This document shows positions 8,113 through 14,997 of a stretch of DNA of 64,000 nucleotides, piece by piece. Made by a program: the position numbers and the translations under genes. The stretch's first letter is position 1. Each line of letters opens with the position of its first letter. The DNA comes from Agathobaculum ammoniilyticum (GTDB taxonomy: Bacteria > Bacillota > Clostridia > Oscillospirales > Butyricicoccaceae), in contig NZ_JAOQJE010000004.1 in NCBI RefSeq assembly GCF_025567315.1, positions 164,942-228,941 on the forward strand, given 5' to 3'. A model generated the notes under the pieces. That model saw only the letters and a list, made by a program, of their open reading frames with translations. It made no database searches and was not told the DNA's origin.

Positions 8113-8577
8113 ATGAATGTACTGGAAGGCAAGCTTGTCGCGGGGAAAGGGAAATTTGCAATCGTCGCGGCTCGGTTCAATGAGTTCATTGTCTCCAAGC
8201 TGATTGCGGGCGCGGAGGATACGCTGGTGCGGCATGGCGTGGATACGGATGATATCACGCTCGCCTGGGTGCCGGGCGCATTTGAGATACCGCTCGCGGC
8301 GCAAAAGCTCGCGCAGAGCGAGCAGTACTGCGCGGTCATCTGTCTGGGCGCTGTCATACGCGGTTCGACTACGCACTATGATTATGTGTGCAACGAGGTT
8401 TCCAAGGGTATTGCGCAGGTGGGCCTGCAGACCGGCGTACCCGTGCTGTTCGGCGTGGTTACGACCGAGAACCTTGAGCAGGCCATCGAGCGTGCGGGTA
8501 CCAAAGCGGGCAACAAGGGTGCGGACGCGGCTCTGGCGGCGCTGGAGCTTGTGGATCTGCTTCCGCAGCTGCGCTGA
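8113..8577 (+). CDS. ribH: 6,7-dimethyl-8-ribityllumazine synthase
   Basis: The 154 residues have the normal length and show the family motifs WVPGAFEIPLAA, CLGAVIRGSTTHYDYV and PVLFGVVTTENLEQA. The enzyme condenses the two RibBA/RibD products into the lumazine precursor and typically forms icosahedral shells. It is the last gene of the operon and ends before a strong bidirectional terminator. Confidence 0.96.
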   Translation: MNVLEGKLVAGKGKFAIVAARFNEFIVSKLIAGAEDTLVRHGVDTDDITLAWVPGAFEIPLAAQKLAQSEQYCAVICLGAVIRGSTTHYDYVCNEVSKGIAQVGLQTGVPVLFGVVTTENLEQAIERAGTKAGNKGADAALAALELVDLLPQLR

Positions 8578-8587
8578 CCCGCAGACA

Positions 8588-8624
8588 AAGAAAAGACCAT
8601 CCGTTTCGGATGGTCTTTTCTTTA
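8588..8624. terminator. Bidirectional terminator between ribH and spoVFB
   Basis: AAAGAAAAGACCATCCG and CGGATGGTCTTTTCTTT form a near-perfect stem around TTT. T-runs occur on both strands, serving the convergent ribH and spoVFB genes. Confidence 0.85.
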
Positions 8625-9212
8625 CACGTTTGCAGGACTGAGCAGCAGAGGCTGGAGTTGGCGCCCCTGCAGCGCAGCCTGGACGGTATCCGGAATACGC
8701 TCCATGTCCGCCACAAGCGAGCGGGGCTTGGCGTCGGGCGCATCCTGGCGGAAGGGGACAAAGTAATAATAGCGGCGGTTGAGCAGCGCGCCGATATTGG
8801 CTGCGCTGCCGGAAAGCCCGTCGTTGGTGGATACCGCGAGCACAACCGGCTTGTCGCCGCGCAGATGGCTTTTAACCGCCATGACGACCGGCGTGTCGGT
8901 TACGCTGTGCGCGAGCTTGGCAAGCGTGTTGCCCGTGCAGGGCGCCACGACCAGTACGTCGAACAGGCCTTTGGGGCCGATCGGCTCCGCGGCCTGGATG
9001 GTATCGATCGGCTGGCGGCCGGTCAGGGCAAAGAGCTTGCCGCGCCACATGGCGGCGTCGCCGAAGCGGGTGTCGAGCTGGGCGGCGTGGAAGGACAGGA
9101 TCGGCGTGACCTCGCAGCCCTGCCGCACAAGCGTCTGGATGACATCCATCACGCGCGCAAAGGTGCAGAACGAGCCGGTCAGGGCAAAGCCAATGCGGAT
9201 CGGAGCGGTCAT
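8622..9212 (-). CDS. spoVFB: Dipicolinate synthase subunit B
   Basis: The 196-residue flavoprotein-like protein has the DpaB/SpoVFB pattern: an N-terminal nucleotide-binding start (IGFALTGSFCTF), the flavin-binding-like VVAPCTGNTLAKLA, and the C-terminal NIGALLNRRYYYFVPFRQD. With subunit A it oxidises dihydrodipicolinate to dipicolinic acid in the mother cell; DPA then loads the spore core. The start overlaps the stop of spoVFA by four bases, so both are co-transcribed. The locus is functional only if subunit A is made, and that gene is split by the element upstream. Confidence 0.93.
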   Translation of the reverse strand: MTAPIRIGFALTGSFCTFARVMDVIQTLVRQGCEVTPILSFHAAQLDTRFGDAAMWRGKLFALTGRQPIDTIQAAEPIGPKGLFDVLVVAPCTGNTLAKLAHSVTDTPVVMAVKSHLRGDKPVVLAVSTNDGLSGSAANIGALLNRRYYYFVPFRQDAPDAKPRSLVADMERIPDTVQAALQGRQLQPLLLSPANV

Positions 9213-9745
9213 AATATGGATTCCTCCTGCAAAATGGTGAGTACCGTATCGTGGATGGCGCGCGCCGCGGACAGCGGTGCGACCCGTCCCGGGAGGGAGA
9301 GCGCGTGCAGCAGCCGGCAGCCGGCCGGCAGCTTCGCGTCCGCGGAGATGCCGCCGGGCAGGGAAGCCAGATCGATGACCAGGCAGCCGGTGGAAAGGCT
9401 GGACAGCTCCGCAGCGCCGAGCACCGGCGCGGGGACAGTGTTGAAAATGAGCTGGAACGCACTGAGCCGTCCGGCAAGGCTGCGGGTGTCGAGCGCGCGC
9501 ATGCCATCGGCCTCGATCCTGGCGAAATCCCGCGGGGAACGGGCGGAAACCGTGACGGCGGCATCCAGCGCGTGCAGCTTATGGGCGAGCAGCGCGCCGA
9601 TACGCCCATATCCGATGACCAGGCAGGACGCGCCCTGCAGGGTATGCTCGGTCTGTTCCATAGCGAGCTGTAGGGCGCCTTCGCAGGTAGGTACATCGTT
9701 AGCGGTATAGGCTCCCGCAGGAATACCGGGGGGATACGGCGGCAT
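9209..9745 (-). CDS. spoVFA: Dipicolinate synthase subunit A, 3' part of an interrupted gene
   Basis: From the codon pair GTA CCT at 9694-9689 onward, this reading frame encodes the C-terminal 159 residues of SpoVFA: TCEGALQLAMEQTEHTLQG, the nucleotide-binding loop CLVIGYGRIGALLA, and FNTVPAPVL. The 17 residues before VP (MPPYPPGIPAGAYTAND) come from the inserted element and match nothing in the family. The matching 5' part lies 3.9 kb away at 13999-13604. If the element at 9689-13609 is removed, the halves join in frame to 291 residues, close to the 297 of Bacillus subtilis. In the arrangement shown no complete SpoVFA can be made. Confidence 0.9.
   Translation of the reverse strand: MPPYPPGIPAGAYTANDVPTCEGALQLAMEQTEHTLQGASCLVIGYGRIGALLAHKLHALDAAVTVSARSPRDFARIEADGMRALDTRSLAGRLSAFQLIFNTVPAPVLGAAELSSLSTGCLVIDLASLPGGISADAKLPAGCRLLHALSLPGRVAPLSAARAIHDTVLTILQEESIL
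9689..9712. other. Left attachment junction of the spoVFA element
   Basis: The core AGGTAC (9689-9694) is followed, inside the element, by eleven bases and TATAGGC (9706-9712). This is the mirror of GCCTATA at the other end. On the gene side lies the conserved SpoVFA codon run for PTCEG. Confidence 0.7.
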
Positions 9746-9750
9746 ATGCT
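9722..9750 (+). promoter_or_regulatory. Possible mother-cell (sigma-E/sigma-K type) promoter of the recombinase operon
   Basis: CATATGCT (9743-9750) fits the CATAnnnT -10 pattern of mother-cell sigma factors. AATAC (9722-9726) lies about 16 bases upstream in the -35 position. The small ORF starts at 9772. The match is short and could be chance. Confidence 0.3.
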
Positions 9751-9771
9751 GGCAGGGAGGAGGGAAACGGT

Positions 9772-9912
9772 ATGCGGATGGAGGAAAAGGAGCGGGAGAA
9801 CCTGTGCAGGGCGGTCAAGACGGGTCTGCTGAAGAAGCTGCGTGAAGCGGGACAGATCAACGAGGCACAGTTGGACCGCGCGCTGGATAAGCTGCGCGCA
9901 GGCGAACGGTGA
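9772..9912 (+). CDS. 46-residue protein translationally coupled to the recombinase
   Basis: The reading frame is preceded by GGGAGGAGGG and starts at ATG 9772. It encodes a charged, helical 46-mer beginning MRMEEKERENLCRAVKTGLL and ending with QINEAQLDRALDKLRAGER. The second half resembles a SHOCT-type short helical motif (two helices, INEAQLDRALDKL). Its stop TGA overlaps the recombinase start GTG in the sequence GTGA, so the two are co-translated. I do not recognise its function. Position and size make it a candidate accessory factor, for example a directionality factor, for the recombinase. Confidence 0.65.
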   Translation: MRMEEKERENLCRAVKTGLLKKLREAGQINEAQLDRALDKLRAGER

Positions 9913-11519
9913 CCGGCGCAAAGCTTCGGGTCGCCGCGTACTGCCGCGTATCGACATCGCAGGACGACCAGAGGAACTCCCTGGAAAACCAGCGCCGCTA
10001 TTTCGCGGAGTATATCGGCAGCCAGCCGGACTGGGAGCTGGCGCGGGTGTATGCGGACGAGGGACTGTCCGGCACCGCCGCGCGCAACCGGCCGGCCTTT
10101 CAGCAGATGCTGTCCGCCGCGGAGGAGGGGGAGATCGACCTGATCCTGACCAAGGAGGTGTCCCGCTTCGCCCGCAACACGGTGGATGCGCTGGCCTGCA
10201 CGCGGCGGCTCCGGCGGTACGGGGTGGGCGTGGTATTCATCAATGACGGGATCGATACTCGTCAGAACGACGGCGAGTTCCGCCTGACGATTATGGCGAG
10301 CGTGGCGCAGGAGGAAAGCCGCAAGACCTCGGAGCGGGTCAAATGGGGGCAAAGGCGCTCCATGGAGAACGGCGTGGTGTTCGGGTGCAACAATATCTAC
10401 GGCTTTTCCCTGCTCCACGGCAGGCTGACGGTGAAGGAGGACGAGGCGGAGGTGATCCGGCTGGTATACCGCAAATTTCTGAACGAGGGGAAAGGAACCT
10501 TTGTGATCGCGCGGGAGCTGTCTGAGTCGGGCGTCGAGCCGCCCCGCGCCAAAGGGAAGCCGTGGTCCTCCACGATGGTGCTGCGTCTGCTGCGGAATGA
10601 AAAATACTGTGGCGACCTGCTGCAGAAAAAGTCGTATACGCCGGATTTCCTGGATCACAAAAAACAGGTCAATCGGGGGGAGGAGGAGCAGATATACCTG
10701 CGCGATCACCACGAGCCGATCGTCCCACGCGCAGTTTTCGAGCAGGCGCAGCAGGAGCTTGCGCGCCGCGCACCGGCCGGCGCGCAGGGACGGCGCTGCG
10801 TCCGCCGGTACTGGTGCTCGGGAAAGCTCATTTGCGCGGCCTGCGGCCGCCGCTTCGTTCCGCGCCGGCGGCGGCGCGCGGGAGGTGAGGTATACCGGTA
10901 TTGGGTGTGCGCCGCACGGGGAAGGCACGGCCCGCGGCATACCGATGGACGGGAGACCCCTGACGGCTGCGATATGCGGATGATGCCTCACCAGGCGCTT
11001 TGCACCTGCATGGACGTGGTGGTGGAACGGCTGGGGCTGGACGTCGGCCGGCTGATCCGCGAGACGGCCGAATTGGTGGAACAGGCGGAGGACGGCGGCG
11101 TGCCTGTGGCGTTGGAGCGCCTGCGGGAGCGCAGGCAGCGCGTGCTACAGCGGCGGGGGGACGCGCTGGACGCATGGCTGGGACACAGCATCACAAAAGA
11201 GGAGCTGGACAGCTTGCGCGCGCGTTATGACGCTGCGCTCGCGCGTCTGGACGGGCAGGAGCGGACGTTGGAGGCACAGTGGCAGGCGGCGCGCACAGGG
11301 GATGGCCGGACGGCTCTTCGGGCGTTCCTGGAAACCGAGGCGCTCCGGTGTGAAGCGGTGTACGGCGAGCTTTTGGAGCAGATGCGCATTGGGGAGGGGG
11401 GAGTTCTGGTGCGGCTGCGTGGACTGGCGGTGACGTTCCGGCTGCAATATGCGCCGCCCAGGCGCGGAGCTGGCCTGCGGCCGGAGGACATACGCTGCAC
11501 GCTGCTACCGGATACCTAA
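9909..11519 (+). CDS. Large serine recombinase of the spoVFA element
   Basis: The 536-residue protein has the resolvase catalytic domain at the N-terminus with nucleophile Ser15 in AAYCRVST and the arginine motif SRFARNTVDAL. A recombinase domain follows (YGFSLL to about 260), then a zinc ribbon (ICAACGRRF near residue 307 with a second Cys pair further on) and a helical, Arg-rich coiled-coil C-terminus. Large serine recombinases excise elements by site-specific exchange within a 2-base core. It starts with GTG at 9909, overlapping the 46-residue ORF. Being encoded between the two AGGTAC junctions, it is the obvious excisionase of the element. Confidence 0.92.
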   Translation: MTGAKLRVAAYCRVSTSQDDQRNSLENQRRYFAEYIGSQPDWELARVYADEGLSGTAARNRPAFQQMLSAAEEGEIDLILTKEVSRFARNTVDALACTRRLRRYGVGVVFINDGIDTRQNDGEFRLTIMASVAQEESRKTSERVKWGQRRSMENGVVFGCNNIYGFSLLHGRLTVKEDEAEVIRLVYRKFLNEGKGTFVIARELSESGVEPPRAKGKPWSSTMVLRLLRNEKYCGDLLQKKSYTPDFLDHKKQVNRGEEEQIYLRDHHEPIVPRAVFEQAQQELARRAPAGAQGRRCVRRYWCSGKLICAACGRRFVPRRRRRAGGEVYRYWVCAARGRHGPRHTDGRETPDGCDMRMMPHQALCTCMDVVVERLGLDVGRLIRETAELVEQAEDGGVPVALERLRERRQRVLQRRGDALDAWLGHSITKEELDSLRARYDAALARLDGQERTLEAQWQAARTGDGRTALRAFLETEALRCEAVYGELLEQMRIGEGGVLVRLRGLAVTFRLQYAPPRRGAGLRPEDIRCTLLPDT

Positions 11520-11530
11520 TGCAAAAAATA

Positions 11531-11568
11531 AGAGCGGGTTTCCGCCTTGCGGAAACCCGCTCTTTCTG
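11531..11568 (+). terminator. Terminator after the recombinase gene
   Basis: AGAGCGGGTTTCCGC pairs with GCGGAAACCCGCTCT around CTT, flanked by A and T runs on the two sides, so it may work in both directions. Confidence 0.8.
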
Positions 11569-11609
11569 TCCGCGCCGCCCTGCCGCAGACGGAAGTCAGG
11601 GGATAGTTT

Positions 11610-11626
11610 TGTCGATTTGTGTCGAT
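11610..11626 (+). promoter_or_regulatory. Tandem Spo0A-box-like sites upstream of the Spo0A-like gene
   Basis: TGTCGAT occurs twice, at 11610-11616 and 11620-11626, exactly ten bases (one helical turn) apart. It sits in an AT-rich stretch otherwise unlike the GC-rich surroundings. The 0A box consensus is TGTCGAA. The sites lie about 120 bases ahead of the Spo0A-like gene, suggesting control by Spo0A or self-control. Confidence 0.5.
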
Positions 11627-11743
11627 ATTTTGAGAAAAATAAATCTTTTTGGCACTTGAACCAATGGAAGAGATATGTAAAAATATAGAACAGAGAAATA
11701 TAAGGCCGAAAAACAGGAAAGTGGCCATAGGAGAAGATCAAAG

Positions 11744-12502
11744 ATGGCGGATGAAAAACAAAAGCTCCGCGTTTTGCTGGCCTGTGCGGACAGCGAGCTT
11801 TCCCGATATGTCGCGCGCCGTTTGCCGGAGAACGGGAAGATCGAGCTAGCCGGATGGACCGAGGATGGGGCGCGGGCGCTGGAACTGTATCGCGATACGC
11901 GGCCCGGGCTGGTTGTGCTGGATACCGATCTGTTCCATGTGGATGGGCTGACGGTGGCTTCCCGCATTCGGGAGCAGGGCGGGAAAGAGACGATTCTTCT
12001 GCTCAGCGCGTTCCAAGGGGCACAGGTGCTTGCCGAATGCAACGTGCTGTCCATCGATTATATGATGCGCAAGCCGCTGAAGGAGGACGCGCTGTACGAC
12101 CATATCCGGCTGTGGGCGGCAGGCATGGAGGAACGGGAAAAGGAATTATCCGAGGAAACCCGCTTCCGGAAGCAGGTGGACCAGGTGTTTAAGGCTTTTG
12201 ACCTGCGCACCGATTCCAAGGGCTACGCCTATACGGTCGACGCGGTCTGCGCCTGCCGGCGGAAGAACAGCGGCCTGACCAAGGAGATCTATCCGGCGAT
12301 CGCGCGCAAACGCGACACAACGCCGGCAAATGTGGAGCGGGACATCCGGTATACGGTCAAAAAGATCTGGAAAGACTGCGAGGCGTCCGTGCTGGAACGG
12401 TATTTTGGCGAGATGGCGGTCAGGATGCGGGGCAGAATCAGCAACGGACGCTTTATCAAGGCGATCCTGGACTATCTGAGCCGACAGGACGAAGAGGGGT
12501 AA
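11744..12502 (+). CDS. Spo0A-like response regulator carried by the spoVFA element
   Basis: The 252-residue protein has a receiver domain (residues 1 to about 125; LVVLD60 phospho-acceptor, Ser88 in LLLSAF, Lys110 in MMRKPL; only one pocket acid, Asp16) and a C-terminal domain from about 145 that follows the Spo0A effector domain. It shows KGYAYTVDAV, the helix-turn-helix LTKEIYPAIARKRDTTPANV, and VERDIRYTVKKIW, matching the VERxIR recognition helix. Spo0A is the master activator of sporulation. The sequence is too divergent from typical clostridial Spo0A to be called the housekeeping copy, so I read it as a paralog. It lies between the recombinase and yitT, with 0A-box-like sites upstream. 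Confidence 0.82.
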   Translation: MADEKQKLRVLLACADSELSRYVARRLPENGKIELAGWTEDGARALELYRDTRPGLVVLDTDLFHVDGLTVASRIREQGGKETILLLSAFQGAQVLAECNVLSIDYMMRKPLKEDALYDHIRLWAAGMEEREKELSEETRFRKQVDQVFKAFDLRTDSKGYAYTVDAVCACRRKNSGLTKEIYPAIARKRDTTPANVERDIRYTVKKIWKDCEASVLERYFGEMAVRMRGRISNGRFIKAILDYLSRQDEEG

Positions 12503-12535
12503 CGCAAAAACAGGTCGTTTCGGACGCGCCTTTGC

Positions 12536-12564
12536 TTAACTTCCGGCGGCCGCTGTGGTATACT
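12536..12564 (+). promoter_or_regulatory. Promoter in front of the yitT-like gene
   Basis: TTAACT (12536-12541), 17 bases, TATACT (12559-12564). It lies 50 bases before the start at 12615, with AAGGTGGGGG as the ribosome site. Confidence 0.5.
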
Positions 12565-12614
12565 ATACCTGCAGCGGGCCTGCTGCGCATTTTTCAGTTA
12601 AGGTGGGGGCGTAA

Positions 12615-13517
12615 ATGTCTGGAACGGAACAACAGGGAAAGCAGGGGGGATTGGAACGGGGGCAGTCCTGGGGGGAGCAGCTCAGGCGGCTGCTGTTGAT
12701 TGTGGCGGCGTCCGTGGTGATGGCGGTCAACATTAAAAGCTTTGTGGACGCGGGCGGCCTGTTTCCCGGCGGCTTCAATGGGCTGACGCTGCTCATCCAG
12801 CGCAGCGCGCAGCAGTTTGCCGGTGTTTCCCTGCCGTTTACCGCAATCAACCTGCTCCTCAACGTGGTTCCGGCAGTGGTCAGCTTCCGGCTGATCGGGA
12901 AGCGCTTTACGCTGTATTCCTGCCTGATGATCGCGTTGACGAGCGTGCTGACCGACCTGATCCCTTCCATGCCGTTGACCAACGATGTGCTGCTGGTCTG
13001 TATTTTCGGCGGCATTGTTAACGGCTTGGCGATCAGCCTGTGCCTGTTGGGGCGCGCGACCAGCGGGGGGACGGACTTCATCTCCGTGGCGCTGAGCGAG
13101 CGGCTCGGCGTGGACGCGTGGAATTACATCTTTTTTGCCAACTGCGGGATGCTGGCCGTGGCCGGCCTGCTGTTCGGCTGGGATAAGGCGCTGTATTCGA
13201 TCATTTTCCAGTTTGCCTCCACGCAGGTTGTGCATATGCTCGACCCGCGCTTTAAGCGGACCACGCTGTTCATCATTTCCAATCGGGCGCAGGAGGTATA
13301 CGAACAGATCAAGGATACGACGCATCACGGGGCGACGCTGTTCCACGGAACCGGCCTGTATAACGGCGAGGAGCGGGATATGCTGTATTCGGTCATCGCG
13401 GGCGATCAGGTCAAGCAGATCACCCGCGTCGTGCGCGATATCGACCCCCATGCGTTTATCAATATCCTGAAAACCGACCAAGTGGCGGGCAATTTTTACC
13501 GCCGGCCGCACGATTAA
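12615..13517 (+). CDS. YitT family membrane protein (DUF2179 C-terminus)
   Basis: The 300-residue protein has five to six hydrophobic segments between about residues 25 and 205 and a soluble C-terminal DUF2179-type domain (RTTLFIISNRAQEVYEQI, HGATLFHGTGLYNGEERDML). This is the standard YitT layout. Conserved loops DAGGLFPGGFNGL and SGGTDFISVAL are present. Function in this family is unknown. It is the last gene of the intervening element, has its own promoter and terminator, and runs convergent with the 5' half of spoVFA. Confidence 0.88.
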   Translation: MSGTEQQGKQGGLERGQSWGEQLRRLLLIVAASVVMAVNIKSFVDAGGLFPGGFNGLTLLIQRSAQQFAGVSLPFTAINLLLNVVPAVVSFRLIGKRFTLYSCLMIALTSVLTDLIPSMPLTNDVLLVCIFGGIVNGLAISLCLLGRATSGGTDFISVALSERLGVDAWNYIFFANCGMLAVAGLLFGWDKALYSIIFQFASTQVVHMLDPRFKRTTLFIISNRAQEVYEQIKDTTHHGATLFHGTGLYNGEERDMLYSVIAGDQVKQITRVVRDIDPHAFINILKTDQVAGNFYRRPHD

Positions 13518-13525
13518 AACGGAAG

Positions 13526-13563
13526 GGCAGCCCCGGGCGCAGCGATGCGCTTGGGGCTGCTTT
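13526..13563 (+). terminator. Terminator after the yitT-like gene
   Basis: GGCAGCCCC (13526-13534) pairs with GGGGCTGC (13553-13560), followed by TTT. It lies at the inner right end of the element. Confidence 0.65.
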
Positions 13564-13999
13564 ACTGTTCGCGGCGGCGAACCGGCCTATAACCAAAGGA
13601 AACAGGTACCGCGTTGCGTATCGCAAGCTCGTCGCGGGATAAGTAGTCCAGAAGGCGCAGGTCGTTCTGCACGGCGCGGGCGTGTACCCAGAACGGGACC
13701 GAGCCGGCAAGGGCAAGCGTACCCGCCGGAATCGCGTCCAGGATATCCGCGAGCGGGTGCGGGGCGTTGGAGAGCGGGGCGTTGAGTTGAGCGTCGCCAT
13801 GCTGGATGGGAAGCGGCAGGATCACCGCCTGTACGTCCGCAAAGCCGGCGCGGGGGTCGCTGACAGCGGCGCAGCCCTCGACGGGGCGCCGTTCAAGCGC
13901 ATAGGTGCGCACCGTGTGGCCGTCGGCGCGCAGCAGGGAGGCCAGATAAGCCTGCCGTACGTCGCCGCCGACGACCGCAAGGGTCGCCGATTGATTCAT
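13562..13999 (-). CDS. spoVFA: Dipicolinate synthase subunit A, 5' part of an interrupted gene
   Basis: The ORF starts at ATG 13999 behind AAGGAGG. Its first 132 residues match the SpoVFA N-terminus: a dinucleotide-binding start (LAVVGGDVRQAYLASLL), ILPLPIQHGD, and SRDELAIRNAVP. After VP, 13 element-encoded residues (VSFGYRPVRRREQ) precede a stop. Family members continue at this point with PTxEG, which is exactly how the distant 3' part at 9688 begins. The protein as encoded lacks the second domain and is probably inactive until the element is excised. A sigma-K-like promoter lies just upstream. Confidence 0.9.
   Translation of the reverse strand: MNQSATLAVVGGDVRQAYLASLLRADGHTVRTYALERRPVEGCAAVSDPRAGFADVQAVILPLPIQHGDAQLNAPLSNAPHPLADILDAIPAGTLALAGSVPFWVHARAVQNDLRLLDYLSRDELAIRNAVPVSFGYRPVRRREQ
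13585..13609. other. Right attachment junction of the spoVFA element
   Basis: GCCTATA (13585-13591), twelve bases, then the core AGGTAC (13604-13609). Joined to the left inner end this gives GCCTATA-N12-AGGTAC-N11-TATAGGC, a symmetric attP-like site. The outer side continues with spoVFA codons. Confidence 0.7.
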
Positions 14000-14020
14000 A
14001 AGAAAAACCTCCTTCAGGGC

Positions 14021-14048
14021 AGTCTATGCCAGCGGGGGAGGCGTTGTT
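14021..14048 (-). promoter_or_regulatory. Sigma-K-like promoter of spoVFA
   Basis: On the minus strand AACA (14048-14045), 16 bases, then CATAGACT (14028-14021) fits mACm-16-CATAnnnT of mother-cell sigma-K. The predicted start is close to the AAGGAGG site, giving a very short leader. Known spoVF operons are sigma-K dependent. Confidence 0.45.
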
Positions 14049-14065
14049 ATCCCGTGCGGGGCAGG

Positions 14066-14094
14066 AAAAACGGCCTGTCCCGTGGGATAGGCCG
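14066..14094 (-). terminator. Terminator after degV
   Basis: On the minus strand CGGCCTATCCC pairs with GGGACAGGCCG, followed by TTTTT, just beyond the stop of the DegV gene. Confidence 0.7.
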
Positions 14095-14100
14095 CAGCGC

Positions 14101-14970
14101 TTATTCCGGTTTTCTGTCGCCGCCAAAGAAAAAGGCGGTCAGCACGCCAGGGCCGGTGTGCGAGCCGATGACCGTGCCGATGTAGCGGATGTCCGAGCGG
14201 ACGCCGTGCGCGTCGAGCAGCGCGGCAAGTTGGCGGGCGTCTTCCAGACAGTCGCCGTGGCAGATGCGCACAACCTGGTTCCGGTCGGTCATCTCGCGCA
14301 GCGTCCGTTCCGCGAGGTAGGAAATAGATTTCTGCCGGCCGCGGATCTTGCAGCCGACGTCGAGTTTACCCGCATTGTCAACCCAGATGACCGGCTTGAT
14401 GCCAAGCAGCCCGCCAACCACGGCCGAGGTCTTGCTCAGCCGCCCGCCGCGGTGCAGGTGGCCCAGGTCGTTGACCGTGATCAGATGGATCACATGCAGC
14501 CGCATCTGCTCCACCGCGGCGGCAGTCACCTCGATGGTGCATCCGCTGTCGCGCATTTCACGGGCTTTATCGACCAGCAGGTATTCGCCGCCGGTCGCGG
14601 AGAGGGAGTCGATGCAGATGATTTTGCGCGCGGGGAAAAGCGGGGCAAGCTCGTCGCGTGCCATGCAGCCCGCGTGGAACGTACCCGAAAGGCCGGAGGA
14701 AAAGCCGATGTACAGCACGTCCTGCCCGGCTTCCAACGCGGTGCGGAAAAGGGTTAGAAACGTTTCCAGCTTTGCCTGAGAGGTGACGGGCAGTTTCCCC
14801 TCCCGCAGCAGGTCGTAAAACTGGTGGAATGAAACGGTCTGCCCACAGTCCTCCTCAATGGTGCGCCCGTCAATCGTAAATGCGAGCGGCGCGCAGCCAA
14901 TGTCGTTCTGTGAAAAGTAGGCGGCGGTCTCATCGATGGTCGAATCGGTGATAAGAGCGAATGGATACAT
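14101..14970 (-). CDS. degV: DegV family fatty-acid-binding protein
   Basis: The 289-residue protein has the DegV fold signature: ALITDSTIDE at the start, SSGLSGTFHAG and KPVIWVDNAGKL, with the Ser/Thr loop that binds the acyl carboxylate in SQAKLETF. DegV proteins act as FakB-type fatty-acid carriers that present the lipid to the kinase FakA. No fakA is seen here. It follows the M24 peptidase gene in the same direction with a short gap. Confidence 0.9.
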   Translation of the reverse strand: MYPFALITDSTIDETAAYFSQNDIGCAPLAFTIDGRTIEEDCGQTVSFHQFYDLLREGKLPVTSQAKLETFLTLFRTALEAGQDVLYIGFSSGLSGTFHAGCMARDELAPLFPARKIICIDSLSATGGEYLLVDKAREMRDSGCTIEVTAAAVEQMRLHVIHLITVNDLGHLHRGGRLSKTSAVVGGLLGIKPVIWVDNAGKLDVGCKIRGRQKSISYLAERTLREMTDRNQVVRICHGDCLEDARQLAALLDAHGVRSDIRYIGTVIGSHTGPGVLTAFFFGGDRKPE

Positions 14971-14997
14971 AGCAGAACTCCTTGCTTTGCGGCCGGA

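Larger units (their letters stand above)
9689..13609. mobile_element. Recombinase-bearing intervening element inserted in spoVFA (skin-like)
   Basis: The element is bounded by direct copies of AGGTAC (9689-9694 and 13604-13609), both occupying the same codon phase of spoVFA, so excision of 3,915 bp restores the gene. Gene order inside is a 46-residue protein, a large serine recombinase, a Spo0A-like response regulator and a YitT-family membrane protein, all on the plus strand and opposite to spoVFA. Inner ends carry GCCTATA and TATAGGC arms. Known parallels are the skin element in sigK and intervening sequences in other sporulation genes, including spoVFB, that are excised in the mother cell. 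Excision here is inferred, not observed. Confidence 0.88.

Noticed and set aside
9209..9745. A separate short NAD-binding protein starting at ATG 9745
   Set aside because: The first 17 residues are element-derived and the rest continues the SpoVFA fold of the half gene at 13999-13604.
11744..12502. First considered an ANTAR (AmiR/NasR) response regulator that could read the glnN leader
   Set aside because: The C-terminal half follows the Spo0A effector domain (LTKEIYPAIARKRDTTPANV, VERDIRYTVKKIW), not the three-helix ANTAR domain.
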